Of a DNA stretch of 64,000 bases, positions 46,037 to 55,188 are shown one piece after another. How positions within the stretch are numbered: the first letter of the stretch is position 1; each line of letters opens with the position of its first letter. The notes beneath the pieces are model-generated. The model made no database searches and was not told where the DNA came from. It saw nothing but the letters and a program-made list of their open reading frames with translations. A program made the translations under genes and the position numbers. Source of the DNA: JAVVHE01 sp038238915 (GTDB lineage Bacteria > Pseudomonadota > Alphaproteobacteria > Sphingomonadales > Sphingomonadaceae). The stretch lies in the NCBI GenBank assembly GCA_038238915.1, contig JBBSFH010000003.1:117799-181798 (forward strand), given 5' to 3'.

Positions 46037-47172
46037 CGTGTTGCTCCAGCGGGTGCGGGCGGCGGGGCGGACGCGATCACGACCGGCGGGGGCAGCGTGG
46101 CGACGGCGCTTGGGGGTTGCGTTGGTGCAATCGGTGGCGTGGCAGCGCGCTGCGGTCCGCGCGCGTGGCGTTCGAGCTGGCCGCGCTTGGCATCGTCCAC
46201 GAAACGATCGAGCGGCACGGTCTCGCTGGCGAAGTTGATCTTCACTTCGCCAAATAACTGCGCCTTGAGTTCGCTATCGGCCTGGACATTGACGCCCATG
46301 GTCGAAACCTTCGTCGTCGGAGCGTCGTAGGTGGTCGAGCCGCGCGCTCCCCACTGTGTCGCATTGCTTTGCGGATCCGAACCGGTCGCATAATCGAATT
46401 TCTTGTGATCGGCAGCAGACGCGCGGAAGCGGACGTTGGCGTTGATCGAGCCATCCTTGACCACAACGCGATTCATTCCGAGCAGCACCATCGTCGAGAG
46501 CGTCTGCAACCGCTGCTTCGCCACGGTCTCGCGCGCATGGGCGAGGATCTGCTGTTCGAGCACCTCCGAAGTCAGTTCCTGTCCTTCCAGGCCATAATCT
46601 GCGAGCACGCGCGGTGCCTCCGCCTCCCCGTCCGGCCCGGCTGTCCTGGCGATCGGCACCAATGTTGGTGTGCCGCTTTCGTGGTTCAGCGCCACGTCAC
46701 GCGGATATTGTTCGACAAGATAGTCACGCGCCTGGTTCGGCGTGACATTCTCCTGCGTGAATTGTTCGAGCGGCTTGGCGACGGCTGCGACAAGGTCGGC
46801 GAAGCTCTCCATCTGGCGGATCGACGCGTCGACGATCGCGTCGAACGTGCCGTGGACCAGGCTGGCAACGAAGGCGGGGAAATCGACTTCATCGACAAGG
46901 TTGCCCACGCGCCGCCCGAGCGCGTCGGTTGCGAGTTCGCGCTTGGCGGGCGGAGAGGCGGGCGCTGGCGTTTGCGACGCGCTATCGGCGGGCGGGCCCG
47001 CCGCGTCGGGAATCTCGCGCCCGAACGCATCGCGCGCGAGGCTGCGCACGAGCGGCGCACGGCCGTAACTCGGCGGTGGAGGAGGGGGGCGCAGACCCGG
47101 CACGTGCAACCGATCAGGCGCTGACGTGGAGGGGATCGAGTTCCCATTCGTTGGTGCGGTCGTGACGCCCAT
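46033..47172 (-). CDS. Unrecognised operon protein, paralogue family A, member 1
   Basis: A paralogue of the 38114 and 39330 proteins that lacks the N-terminal helix pair. It has FPAFVASLVHGTFDAIVDAS, TLSTMVLLGMNRVVVKDGSI and INFASETVPLDRF. The start is uncertain: the ORF opens at 47172, overlapping the end of the giant protein gene by 59 bases, and TTG 47109 or GTG 47103 would remove the overlap. Both termini are Pro-rich. Function unknown. Confidence 0.66.
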   Translation of the reverse strand: MGVTTAPTNGNSIPSTSAPDRLHVPGLRPPPPPPSYGRAPLVRSLARDAFGREIPDAAGPPADSASQTPAPASPPAKRELATDALGRRVGNLVDEVDFPAFVASLVHGTFDAIVDASIRQMESFADLVAAVAKPLEQFTQENVTPNQARDYLVEQYPRDVALNHESGTPTLVPIARTAGPDGEAEAPRVLADYGLEGQELTSEVLEQQILAHARETVAKQRLQTLSTMVLLGMNRVVVKDGSINANVRFRASAADHKKFDYATGSDPQSNATQWGARGSTTYDAPTTKVSTMGVNVQADSELKAQLFGEVKINFASETVPLDRFVDDAKRGQLERHARGPQRAATPPIAPTQPPSAVATLPPPVVIASAPPPAPAGATR

Positions 47173-50100
47173 CGCCGTGCAGGATCACGCGAACCGCCGA
47201 TCGATGCTCGGGCTGCGTGGCGTGGGTGAAACGATGGCGCAGTTCGACCGTCATCCCCGCAACCGTCTCGCTGTCCGGCCCGTCGAGGACTTCTCCCTCG
47301 ACCGCAAGTGACCAGCCGTCGCTCAGCCCCGCATTCTCGGGCATCACGCGCACATCGCCGACCGTGCCGCCGCCATAATGCCACGCGATCTTGACCGCGC
47401 CGAAGGTTCTGCCGTGCTCGTCGGGCATTCGGGGCCAGTCCGCGACGCTGATCATCCCGGACTGGATATCGGCGTTCATCATGACTTGCGTTCGAGGCGC
47501 GCGCATGCCGTCCAGCTGTTCGAGCGAGAAGGTTACCCCGTCGCGTGCGGTGGTTTCGGTGCGGCGCATCCCCAACGGCGGCGGCCCGACGTCCAGCCCG
47601 CGCGCGGCGGTGCGCGTGGGCGGGGGCGGGGCCATGCGGCGCGGCGCGTAGGATTGCGCGTAGCCCGCCGGAGGCGATCCCCGGTTGGGCTGACGGCCGC
47701 CGGTGTCGGGCGCGTACATGATTTGCAGGATATTGTCCTCGACGCGCGCTTGCCGCATCTCGTAATCGTTCATGAACTCCTCGAAGCGCATGATGTAGCG
47801 GCTGCCTGTCGTGTGTGTATCCAGGTAGCTGCCGGGCGCTTGCGGTGTTCCGACCACGCGGTCCCAAGGGTCGGCGACGCGAACATAGGCGTTGGTGCCG
47901 TCCGAATAGAGGCCGACCACCACAACCGCGTGACCGCTATCGAACCCCGTCTGCCCCGGTGCCATGAGTTTGGTGACCACCATCGGGCCGTGCGCTTCAA
48001 CCAACTGGCGGAAGCCATCGACGTTGAAGCATTGCGGCGGCCCAACTTCGAGTCCTACCTGCTTGGCAAACCGCGCCCGGGCCGCAGCGAGCGGCGATTG
48101 CCCGTCGGTGAGCGAAATGGCGCACAGCCGCGCCAGCATGTCCTCGTCTACCGATACGCGGTCGCGCCATCCAACAACCATGGCGGTTGCAGCGCCGACG
48201 CAGGTCGTACCGGTATGCTGCGGAACCAGGTCCACATCGTCCCAGGTGACGCTGAACGCGCCCGAGTCCATCGCGCGCGCGGGGGTGGATTTCGCATACG
48301 CCAGCAGATGCCCGAACAGCCCGCCCGAGGGCGCGGCCTTCAGGTGGCCGATGTAGCGCAGCTTGGAGAAGTCGAAGCGCAGATTGGCGATATCGTCGGG
48401 CGAGGCCCAGTTGGGCTGTTCCGACGTGAGCGGTTGTCCTGCGGCGCGATAGGCTTCGAGCACCAGTTCCGAACAGAAAAAGCTGTCGTTGGAAGCCGTG
48501 CCCATGTCGATTCGGCCCGCGAACGCGCGGCAGCGGTCGGACAGGCCGTTGGGAAGCGCCGAGCACAGGCGCTGATCGATCTGGAACAGCGCCTGGCGCG
48601 CGATGCCGATGTGGTTGTAATCCTGCCCGATGTGGGCGGCGGCGGCGTCGGCCACCTGCTGGCGCTGATCGCGCGTGAGGCCGGGCACCCGGAACGCGAC
48701 TGCGACCGTGGCCGAAGCGATCGCGTCGCCGAGAGGCACCATGCGCACGCCCTCGCCCACCGCTTCGATCACCTGCCCGCCCTGATCCACATACAGCATC
48801 ACGTGGCTGACCTGCCCGCTGGTGGCGGCGCGGATCGCACGGCTGATCGTCGCGTCCGTAGTCGAAAGGATGATGTCGCCCACCTGGAGCGCGTTCATCC
48901 CGATCGACTGGCCGCCGACGCCCGGATCGAGCGGGATTTCCGCATCGAACAGGCGGGCGGTGCGCGGGGGGAGGCCAAGCGACTGGCCGGTGGGCAGCGA
49001 TACGCGTTGCTGGATCATCTGCATGAAATGATCCCAGTCCCACGGCGCGGCGTTGGGACAGGATGTATGCGTGGTGTGCGCGTCCGCTTCCGAATGGCCG
49101 ATGATGTGCGTGCGATCGGTCGGGATCGAGTATTTGTCGCAGAGATAGCTGACCAGCGCGGCCGATTCGGCGTATTGGATATCGGTGGGCGGTAGCGCAG
49201 GCAGCGTGGTGCGCCCGTAGGTCGCGCCGCGCTGGTTCACGCAGACGTGCTCAATCCCGATACTGCGCGAATTGACCCCGTGTGCGTGCCACGCGATGTC
49301 CAGTTCGCGCACGAACTGCACGATCTCGCCATCCTGGCCCACGAGGTAATGAGCGCTCGAGTTCGCGTCGGCGCGCGTGAAGTGGCCAACCGTGCTTCCG
49401 GTCGTGTTCGCGTCGGTGATGTGGATGACGACGCGATCGATCGTGCGGCCCGGCCGAGAGGTGAAGGCGGGCGAGGCCTCGAAGCGCGATGCGCGCGGGT
49501 AATCGGGCGTCGCGGCGAGCGCGCCTGACCATGCCTGCGTCTGCACGGACGGATCGCTCGCGGCGGGGCCCTCAATCCCCATCGTATCGGGATCGACGTC
49601 CATCGCACTGGCGCGCGGCCCGCATTCTCCGAGCGCCGCCGCCATGCCGAGCGTGGTCGCGACCGAACGCTGGACCGAGACGTAGAAATCGACCGGCGAG
49701 AAGCCTGCGCCCACGCCCACCTGCGCGCTCACGCCCTGGAAATTGGCCTGGGTATCGAACAGCGCCGATGCGCCCGCCACGATCCCCTCGCCGCCCGAGA
49801 TGGTCGCCGAATTGCTCCAGCCGCCGAACGCATCGATCGCGCCACGTATCACGGTGATTTGCACCGACGCATTGACCGACAACACGAAGCCGACATCGAA
49901 CTGCGCGCTGCCGTAGACGCCCAGGCTGTTGTCGGGACCGAAGATGATGCCAGCCCCCAAAGTGCCGCCCGCGCCCAATCCTGCGCCCACGGACGGCCCG
50001 AGGCCGATCGACACGGGCGTGCCCGCAGCAGCCGATGCGGTTGCGGCAAGGCGGAGTGCAGCGATCATCGGTGCGAGCGGGCCGGTCAGCACCATCAGCG

Positions 50101-50905
50101 CGGCATCGGCGGCCACCCGCGCGACGCCGCTCAGGCGGGTGACCGGGGGTGCCGTCACCGGGTTGCGCACGGACCCGATTGTCACGTCGTTCGACATCGC
50201 GCTCGCGGGGCTTCGTGTGCCGTTCCATGCCATCGACTTGGCTGCGGCGGGGGGTGGGGTCGATGTGGCTGGGGACGGCGTTGCTGCCGACGTGGACGGG
50301 GCGGATGCGCTGGCCTTGTCCGGCGCTGGTGCGGTAGGCGCAGGCGCAGGCATCGGGCCGAAGCCGTCGTCATAATGCGCCGCAGGTGGCGGATTGGTGT
50401 TCGCGGGCTGACTGCTTGCGCGTTCGGCGGGGCGCTGGCCGGGCTGGGCGGTATCGCCAGCCCAGTCGAGCAAACCCTCGCCCGGCCCGCGCGCCCGGCC
50501 GGGGATTACCCGCACCCGGCGCAGACTGCGGCCGGTCAGCGCGCGTAGCGAGACATAGGGGCTATCCGTAGTGGGGAGGACTTCCACTTCGAAGGCCCCA
50601 GGCCCTGTCGCGGGCGCGGTTGCGAGCCCGAAATAGAGCTTCTCCGATCCGACGAACCGCGCGAGGATTTCGGGCGGCAGCACATAGACCGCCTCGCCGC
50701 GAGGGGCTGCGAGCGGACCGCCCGCACGGCTCGAATAGAAATTGCCCGCCGAACGCCGCGCCTTGCCCTCGGGTGCCAGCAGTGCGGGATCGGTCGCGAC
50801 GGCCACCTCGGCGCGGCGAGGTTCGCCGTGGGTGCGGATGGTGAAGCCCAGCATCGGGAAGCGGTCGTTCACCTCGAGGCGGGTCGGGCGGATCATCGCT
50901 GGCAT
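47114..50905 (-). CDS. Giant three-hydrolase protein (amidase, YiiX-like, C39-like)
   Basis: A 1263-residue protein starting at ATG 50905 and without a signal peptide. The N-terminal strand domain has RRSAGNFYSSRAGGPL; a Pro/Ala linker and a Gly-rich segment follow. At about 485-640 lies an amidase_2/PGRP-type N-acetylmuramoyl-L-alanine amidase (VVIHITDANTTGS, HIIGHSEADAH). At about 670-820 is a permuted papain/YiiX-like domain with His in VSHVMLYVD and Cys in FFCSELVL. At about 895-1010 is a C39-like peptidase with Cys in TTCVGAATAMV, His in GHAVVVVGL and Asp in VADPWDR. A further strand domain ends it. Together they could attack peptidoglycan or process peptides of the system. Confidence 0.78.
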   Translation of the reverse strand: MPAMIRPTRLEVNDRFPMLGFTIRTHGEPRRAEVAVATDPALLAPEGKARRSAGNFYSSRAGGPLAAPRGEAVYVLPPEILARFVGSEKLYFGLATAPATGPGAFEVEVLPTTDSPYVSLRALTGRSLRRVRVIPGRARGPGEGLLDWAGDTAQPGQRPAERASSQPANTNPPPAAHYDDGFGPMPAPAPTAPAPDKASASAPSTSAATPSPATSTPPPAAAKSMAWNGTRSPASAMSNDVTIGSVRNPVTAPPVTRLSGVARVAADAALMVLTGPLAPMIAALRLAATASAAAGTPVSIGLGPSVGAGLGAGGTLGAGIIFGPDNSLGVYGSAQFDVGFVLSVNASVQITVIRGAIDAFGGWSNSATISGGEGIVAGASALFDTQANFQGVSAQVGVGAGFSPVDFYVSVQRSVATTLGMAAALGECGPRASAMDVDPDTMGIEGPAASDPSVQTQAWSGALAATPDYPRASRFEASPAFTSRPGRTIDRVVIHITDANTTGSTVGHFTRADANSSAHYLVGQDGEIVQFVRELDIAWHAHGVNSRSIGIEHVCVNQRGATYGRTTLPALPPTDIQYAESAALVSYLCDKYSIPTDRTHIIGHSEADAHTTHTSCPNAAPWDWDHFMQMIQQRVSLPTGQSLGLPPRTARLFDAEIPLDPGVGGQSIGMNALQVGDIILSTTDATISRAIRAATSGQVSHVMLYVDQGGQVIEAVGEGVRMVPLGDAIASATVAVAFRVPGLTRDQRQQVADAAAAHIGQDYNHIGIARQALFQIDQRLCSALPNGLSDRCRAFAGRIDMGTASNDSFFCSELVLEAYRAAGQPLTSEQPNWASPDDIANLRFDFSKLRYIGHLKAAPSGGLFGHLLAYAKSTPARAMDSGAFSVTWDDVDLVPQHTGTTCVGAATAMVVGWRDRVSVDEDMLARLCAISLTDGQSPLAAARARFAKQVGLEVGPPQCFNVDGFRQLVEAHGPMVVTKLMAPGQTGFDSGHAVVVVGLYSDGTNAYVRVADPWDRVVGTPQAPGSYLDTHTTGSRYIMRFEEFMNDYEMRQARVEDNILQIMYAPDTGGRQPNRGSPPAGYAQSYAPRRMAPPPPTRTAARGLDVGPPPLGMRRTETTARDGVTFSLEQLDGMRAPRTQVMMNADIQSGMISVADWPRMPDEHGRTFGAVKIAWHYGGGTVGDVRVMPENAGLSDGWSLAVEGEVLDGPDSETVAGMTVELRHRFTHATQPEHRSAVRVILHGDGRHDRTNEWELDPLHVSA

Positions 50906-50909
50906 GGGG

Positions 50910-51290
50910 CTACCTCGGTCCGATGGGCGACGCGGGCGTCGCGGGGTTGGTGTGCGTTGGAAGCGGACGGGCACGCGCGCGGATCGCGCGGCGCTCGAAA
51001 TCGGGGACGCTGCCGAGTAGCGCGCTGAGCGCATCATCATCGGTGACCTCGGCAATCGGTCCATGTGCGGCCTCGAAGCGCTCGACCGCGTCCGAAAACA
51101 GCCGCGCGAACAGCTTGGCCTGCACCGGTCCCGCCACGATGCGCGAATGGACGTGGACCGAGTCGGTCTCGGGGCGGAACTGGCCGAAATCCAGCAGGAA
51201 CTCGAAGGCATTGTGGCCGACTTCACAATAGTTCGCGTAAACCGCGAGCGGTGCGCCGTTGGTAGCCGGGGCGAGTGCGGGTGGGGTCAT
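50910..51290 (-). CDS. DUF3467 protein, first gene of the operon
   Basis: A 126-residue protein. Residues about 20-85 match DUF3467 (YANYCEVGHNAFEFLLDFGQ, then SRIVAGPVQAKLFARLF). The ATG at 51290 follows a GTG at 51293; either may serve as start. The family is common next to large bacterial peptide or capsule-like loci and has no clear function. It is the first gene after the sigma-54 promoter and four bases from the giant protein gene. Confidence 0.75.
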   Translation of the reverse strand: MTPPALAPATNGAPLAVYANYCEVGHNAFEFLLDFGQFRPETDSVHVHSRIVAGPVQAKLFARLFSDAVERFEAAHGPIAEVTDDDALSALLGSVPDFERRAIRARARPLPTHTNPATPASPIGPR

Positions 51291-51301
51291 CACGCAGCGC
51301 G

Positions 51302-51319
51302 ATGCAATCGGCGTGCCAA
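51302..51319 (-). promoter_or_regulatory. Sigma-54 (RpoN) promoter of the twelve-gene operon
   Basis: On the minus strand the sequence reads TTGGCACG-CCGA-TTGCAT, a near-perfect match to the -24/-12 consensus TGGCACG-N4-TTGCA. With the C of the -12 GC at 51304, transcription should start near 51292, two bases before ATG 51290, so the message may be almost leaderless. The activator gene at 51415-52347 lies directly upstream, as expected for an RpoN-controlled operon. Confidence 0.88.
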
Positions 51320-51414
51320 GCCGAAACAGCGCGGGTGAGGGCGGGAGACAGCGTTCCGGCGATCCGATGTTACAAGCGCGGTGTCACATCGGCCCCGGCA
51401 CTGCGAGACACCCG

Positions 51415-52347
51415 TTACACGCCAACGCTGCGTTCGATGTTGTAGTGCGCAAGCTTGCGGTAGAGCGTCATGCGCGACCAGTTGAGTGCCTTGGCAGCTT
51501 CGGCCTTGTTCCACCTCGTCTGCGTCAGTGCTTCGAGCATCCTGTCGCGTTCGTGCGATCCCTGCTGGCGATAGGGCGCAAGCAGCCGCGCAAAGGCGGG
51601 CGGCAGGTCGCTGAAGTGAATCGTGCCTCGCGGCGGATCGATGAATAGCGCCTCGGCGAAATTGCGCAGTTCGCGCACATTGCCCGGCCAGTCATGCGCG
51701 AGCAGGCAAGCCATAACATCCGCATCGGGGCGCCCCACGCACCCGCATTCGCGCGTATTCAGCTCGTCGATCGCTGCGCCAAGAAGCAGCGGCACGTCCT
51801 GAGCGCGTTCGCGCAGCGGCGATAGCTCCACGCGCGCGACGTTCAGGCGGTAATATAGATCGCTGCGGAACTTGCCGCACGCGATGCGCTGCTCGAGCGC
51901 CTGATTGGTCGCCGCCACGATCCGCACGTCGATCGGCTGGCTCGCATTGCCGCCAACGGGCCGCACCTCGCGCGCCTCGATCGCGCGCAGCAGCTTTGCC
52001 TGCGCGTGGATCGGCATCTCACCGATTTCGTCGAGGAACAGCGTGCCGCCGTTCGCTTCCACCATCTGCCCTCGCCGCGTGGACTGCGCGCCGGTAAACG
52101 CTCCGCGCACGTGGCCGAACAGTTCGCTCTCGACCAGCCCCTCGGGCAGCGCCGCGCAGTTTAGTGCCACGAATGGCCGATGCACGCGCGCGCCAAGCAT
52201 GTGGATTGCGCGCGCAACCCGCTCTTTGCCCGTCCCCGTCTCGCCGGTGATGAGCACGGTGGCGGACGAGCGCGCGACCTTGGGCAGCCATGCACGCAGC
52301 GCGACGATTGGCGGGCTTTCGCCGAGGATGCCCCCCGTCTCCTCCAC
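51415..52347 (-). CDS. Sigma-54-dependent activator without sensor domain (PspF-like)
   Basis: A 310-residue bacterial enhancer-binding protein: AAA+ domain with Walker A GETGTGKE (about residue 36), the sigma-54 contact loop GAFTGA (about 82) and Walker B GGTLFLDEIGEM, then a Fis-type HTH (NKAEAAKALNWSRMTLYRKL). GTG 52347 (or TTG 52350) has AGGGGAG just upstream. There is no receiver, GAF or PAS domain, as in PspF, so its activity may be set by a partner protein or by its level. An IS6 remnant lies about 120 bases upstream of the start. It is the likely activator of the promoter at 51302-51319. Confidence 0.86.
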   Translation of the reverse strand: MEETGGILGESPPIVALRAWLPKVARSSATVLITGETGTGKERVARAIHMLGARVHRPFVALNCAALPEGLVESELFGHVRGAFTGAQSTRRGQMVEANGGTLFLDEIGEMPIHAQAKLLRAIEAREVRPVGGNASQPIDVRIVAATNQALEQRIACGKFRSDLYYRLNVARVELSPLRERAQDVPLLLGAAIDELNTRECGCVGRPDADVMACLLAHDWPGNVRELRNFAEALFIDPPRGTIHFSDLPPAFARLLAPYRQQGSHERDRMLEALTQTRWNKAEAAKALNWSRMTLYRKLAHYNIERSVGV

Positions 52348-52438
52348 CAATTCTCCCCTTTGCGACCGCGCCACCGAGACCGGCGACCGCCATCGACGTG
52401 GGCGGCAGTGAGTCGCGGCGCGGGACTCGATCCGGCTT

Positions 52439-52693
52439 GTGGATAAGTTGTCATACCTACGCTCAAAACGCCACCGCTCTCCGCCGGACGTGATCCGCCA
52501 TGCGGTATGGTCCTGTTTCCGTTTCACGCTCCGCTTGCGCGACATAGAGGTACTGCTCGCCTGTCGCGGGATTGCGGTCTGCTGTGAGGCGATCCGATGC
52601 TGGACGCCCATGTCTGGTGGGTTCTACGCCAGGAATCTCTGGCGTGGCGGCTGCAAACAGCGGGCTGCTGGCACCTACACGAATTCATGGTGA
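52439..52693 (+). pseudogene. Degenerate IS6-type transposase fragment
   Basis: The plus strand from about 52468 matches the N-terminal half of the IS6 transposase at 63487 (RFPPDVIR, RCWT and TIRCW-type segments) with many changes, up to about 52690. A second, shorter copy of the N-terminal segment occurs at 52888-52930 (TTGATCCGCCACGCGGCGTGG). Neither is functional. The rest of 52694-53216 shows no gene. This decayed element replaces the upstream region of the activator gene. Confidence 0.65.
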
Positions 52694-53216
52694 AAATTTT
52701 CGATCAGAGGCAGAATGTCGTGGTCGGGTAAAGTCCTCCGAACCTCCTGGACTCCAGCGTCCGCTGTGGTGCCGGTCTCCGTTTCTGGTGCGGGCTGAGC
52801 GAAACTCCACTCGGGTTTGCGGCACGCCTGACCGCCAGCAGACTGCACGAGGACAGTTGTCGCTTACAATGGCTGTTTTTCGTCTGGCTTGATCCGCCAC
52901 GCGGCGTGGTTGTATTTCTGGTTTATGCAGCTGTTCGAGGAGATGGTCGTGCGGAAGTGGCGGACGCGGGTGACAGGTGACGCTGCCTACGTGCCGCGAG
53001 TTTCGTCCATGGCTACACGCGCCTGCCGGTGACTATTGACCGCAGCTGATCGACTTTTTCTGGCGGGCGCACGCGGTGTAGCATCGCGCGATACGGCAGG
53101 CGCAACGTCAGGAACAAGTCGCGTGCAGATACTCGGCCAGTCGGCCTTCACCGGTACTGCATCGAGCCGCGCGCCGCTGGCGGTTGGGCGGGATAATTTG
53201 TTCGTTGGGGAGAGCC
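52694..53216. other. Region with decayed IS6 sequence, no gene
   Basis: About 520 bases between the activator/IS remnant and the GMC oxidoreductase gene. Apart from the IS6-like fragment at 52888-52930 I see no coding, RNA or regulatory element that can be named. Confidence 0.4.
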
Positions 53217-55046
53217 GTGGTGGATAGCTTTGATTTCGTGATCGTCGGCGGTGGCTCTGCAGGTGCAGCGCTTGCAGCCAGGCTTTCAGAAGACCCAGGC
53301 GTGACCGTTGCGCTGATTGAGGCGGGCGGTCGCCCCCCGCCGCGCGAAGCGATGCCGGCCGCCTGCGTCAGCCTGCAACTCGATCCCGAAACCGATTGGA
53401 TGTTGACCGGCGATCCCGGCAAGGGCGGGCGCGGGTTCAACAACCGTCGTATGCCGGTGCCGCGCGGCAAGATGCTGGGCGGCTCGTCGGGGATCAATTA
53501 TATGGTCTGGGTCCGCGGCCACCCCGGCGATTTCGACAATTGGGAGCGACTGGGCGCGACCGGCTGGAGCCATGAAGCTGTGCTGCCCTGCTTCAAGCGC
53601 ATGGAGGCCGTCGCGCAGACCAACGAGGCCAGCATCGACCGCGAGCAGCGCGGTGCCAGTGGCCCGGTCGGCGTTGGCATCCGGTCCCCGGTGATCCCGG
53701 CTTCACGCGGGTTCGTCGAAGCGGCAGTCGCCGCCGGCATTCCCGAAGGCGATTACAATGGCTCGGGACGCTTCAATGCTGCCGGTGTCGCCTCGCTGGT
53801 GCAGACGAACACCAGCAAAGGCCAGCGTTCGAGCACCTTCCACGCCTATCTCGAAAATGCTGCCGAACTTCGCCCCAACCTCACCATCATCACCGGCGCA
53901 TTGGTGACCAGGCTCAACCTTGAAGGCGAAGGCGCGACGCTGGCGGCGACCGGTGTCTGTTACCGCGATACCGCAGGCGAACTGCACGTCGCGGGTGCCG
54001 ATCGAGAAATCGTGCTTAGCGCTGGCGCGGTCGGTTCGCCGCATATCCTCATGCTTTCGGGCATCGGTCCTCGGCGCGAGCTTGAAGCGGCTGGCGTTGT
54101 CTGCCGACTGGACCAGCCGCACGTCGGCAAGCATCTCAAAGACCATCTGTACACGCCGCTCATGTTCGAAGCCCCGGGGCTCGGCGTGGCGGTGGACGAG
54201 ATCAACCTTTCTGCGGGCCCCGATGCGCTGCGCGCCCCTGGCGGGCCGTTGCCCGCCGATCCAGCCAACGATCATGCGCTAACGGCCGAACAGCTTTCCT
54301 TGAAGGCGGAGGCCGAACGCAGGATCGGCGAATGGCTGGAAACCGGAAGCAGCCTCGTCGCCTCGTCATTCTACGATGCGGTCTGCTTCTTTTCGACCGG
54401 GCTGGGTACCCCGCATACGCATGACGCACAGATCGGCTTTCTGCCGATGGCCAACACCGCCGATGCGCTGAGCAAGGCGATCAATTATGATCTGAACCAG
54501 CTTGTCGGGGACGCGGTCGATGCGCTCGACACCCACCGCGAGGGTATTTCGGTTCTTGCCAGCAACTGTGTGCCGCGCAGCGAGGGCGAGATCGTCCTCA
54601 CCAGCGCCGACCCTGCGGTGCCCCCCGAAATCAATTTCAATTATTTCGGCGATCCTCATGATCTGAAGGTGATGGTGGCGATCATCCGCCGCACGCTCGA
54701 TGTCATGGCGCACTGGCCTGGTCCGGTGAAACCCGGTCGCTGGCTGGTGCCGCCGGGACTTGCAAAGCTGCACGGCTACCAGCACGGCGATATGCCGAGC
54801 GATGCGTTGCTCGAGAGCATGGCGCTGCATTTCGGCACGACGATCTACCACCTGTCCTGCACCTGCCGCATCGGCAGCGTTGTCGATCCGCAACTGCGCG
54901 TGACGGGCGTCCAGAACCTGCGCATAGCCGATGCCAGCATCATGCCAGAGATCACCAGCGGCAATATCAACGCGCCCTCGATCATGATCGGCGAACGTGC
55001 GGCCGATATCATTCGCGCTGACCATCGATTATGCGCTGCGGCTTGA
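53217..55046 (+). CDS. GMC-family (choline-dehydrogenase-like) oxidoreductase
   Basis: A 609-residue FAD-dependent alcohol dehydrogenase. It has the dinucleotide motif FVIVGGGSAGAALAARL, the GMC signature 1 (RGKMLGGSSGINYMVWVRG) and signature 2 (SAGAVGSPHILMLSGIG), with an active-site His region in FGTTIYHLSCTCR. GTG 53217 or 53220 follows GGGGAG. GMC enzymes oxidise alcohols with FAD. It opens the second oxidative module with a monooxygenase gene 142 bases downstream. Confidence 0.88.
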   Translation: MVDSFDFVIVGGGSAGAALAARLSEDPGVTVALIEAGGRPPPREAMPAACVSLQLDPETDWMLTGDPGKGGRGFNNRRMPVPRGKMLGGSSGINYMVWVRGHPGDFDNWERLGATGWSHEAVLPCFKRMEAVAQTNEASIDREQRGASGPVGVGIRSPVIPASRGFVEAAVAAGIPEGDYNGSGRFNAAGVASLVQTNTSKGQRSSTFHAYLENAAELRPNLTIITGALVTRLNLEGEGATLAATGVCYRDTAGELHVAGADREIVLSAGAVGSPHILMLSGIGPRRELEAAGVVCRLDQPHVGKHLKDHLYTPLMFEAPGLGVAVDEINLSAGPDALRAPGGPLPADPANDHALTAEQLSLKAEAERRIGEWLETGSSLVASSFYDAVCFFSTGLGTPHTHDAQIGFLPMANTADALSKAINYDLNQLVGDAVDALDTHREGISVLASNCVPRSEGEIVLTSADPAVPPEINFNYFGDPHDLKVMVAIIRRTLDVMAHWPGPVKPGRWLVPPGLAKLHGYQHGDMPSDALLESMALHFGTTIYHLSCTCRIGSVVDPQLRVTGVQNLRIADASIMPEITSGNINAPSIMIGERAADIIRADHRLCAAA

Positions 55047-55188
55047 ACCACGTTCCACAGTTGCAAGCGATGCGCCTCGACCGCGATAAACAGTTGCTCG
55101 GCGCACCTACATCTCTTCGTGGGCTAGGCGCGCTTTCCAACCGATCCGCGCCACTTGCGTGCCCGAACATGTGGGTCGAGGTGCGCTG

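Noticed and set aside
47378..49195. 605-residue plus-strand frame
   Set aside because: Antisense to the giant protein, which has three recognisable catalytic domains on the minus strand.
35661..51290. Type VI secretion or contractile tail locus
   Set aside because: Sigma-54 control and repeated families suggested it, but no sheath, tube, VgrG, baseplate or ClpV-like sequence was recognised.
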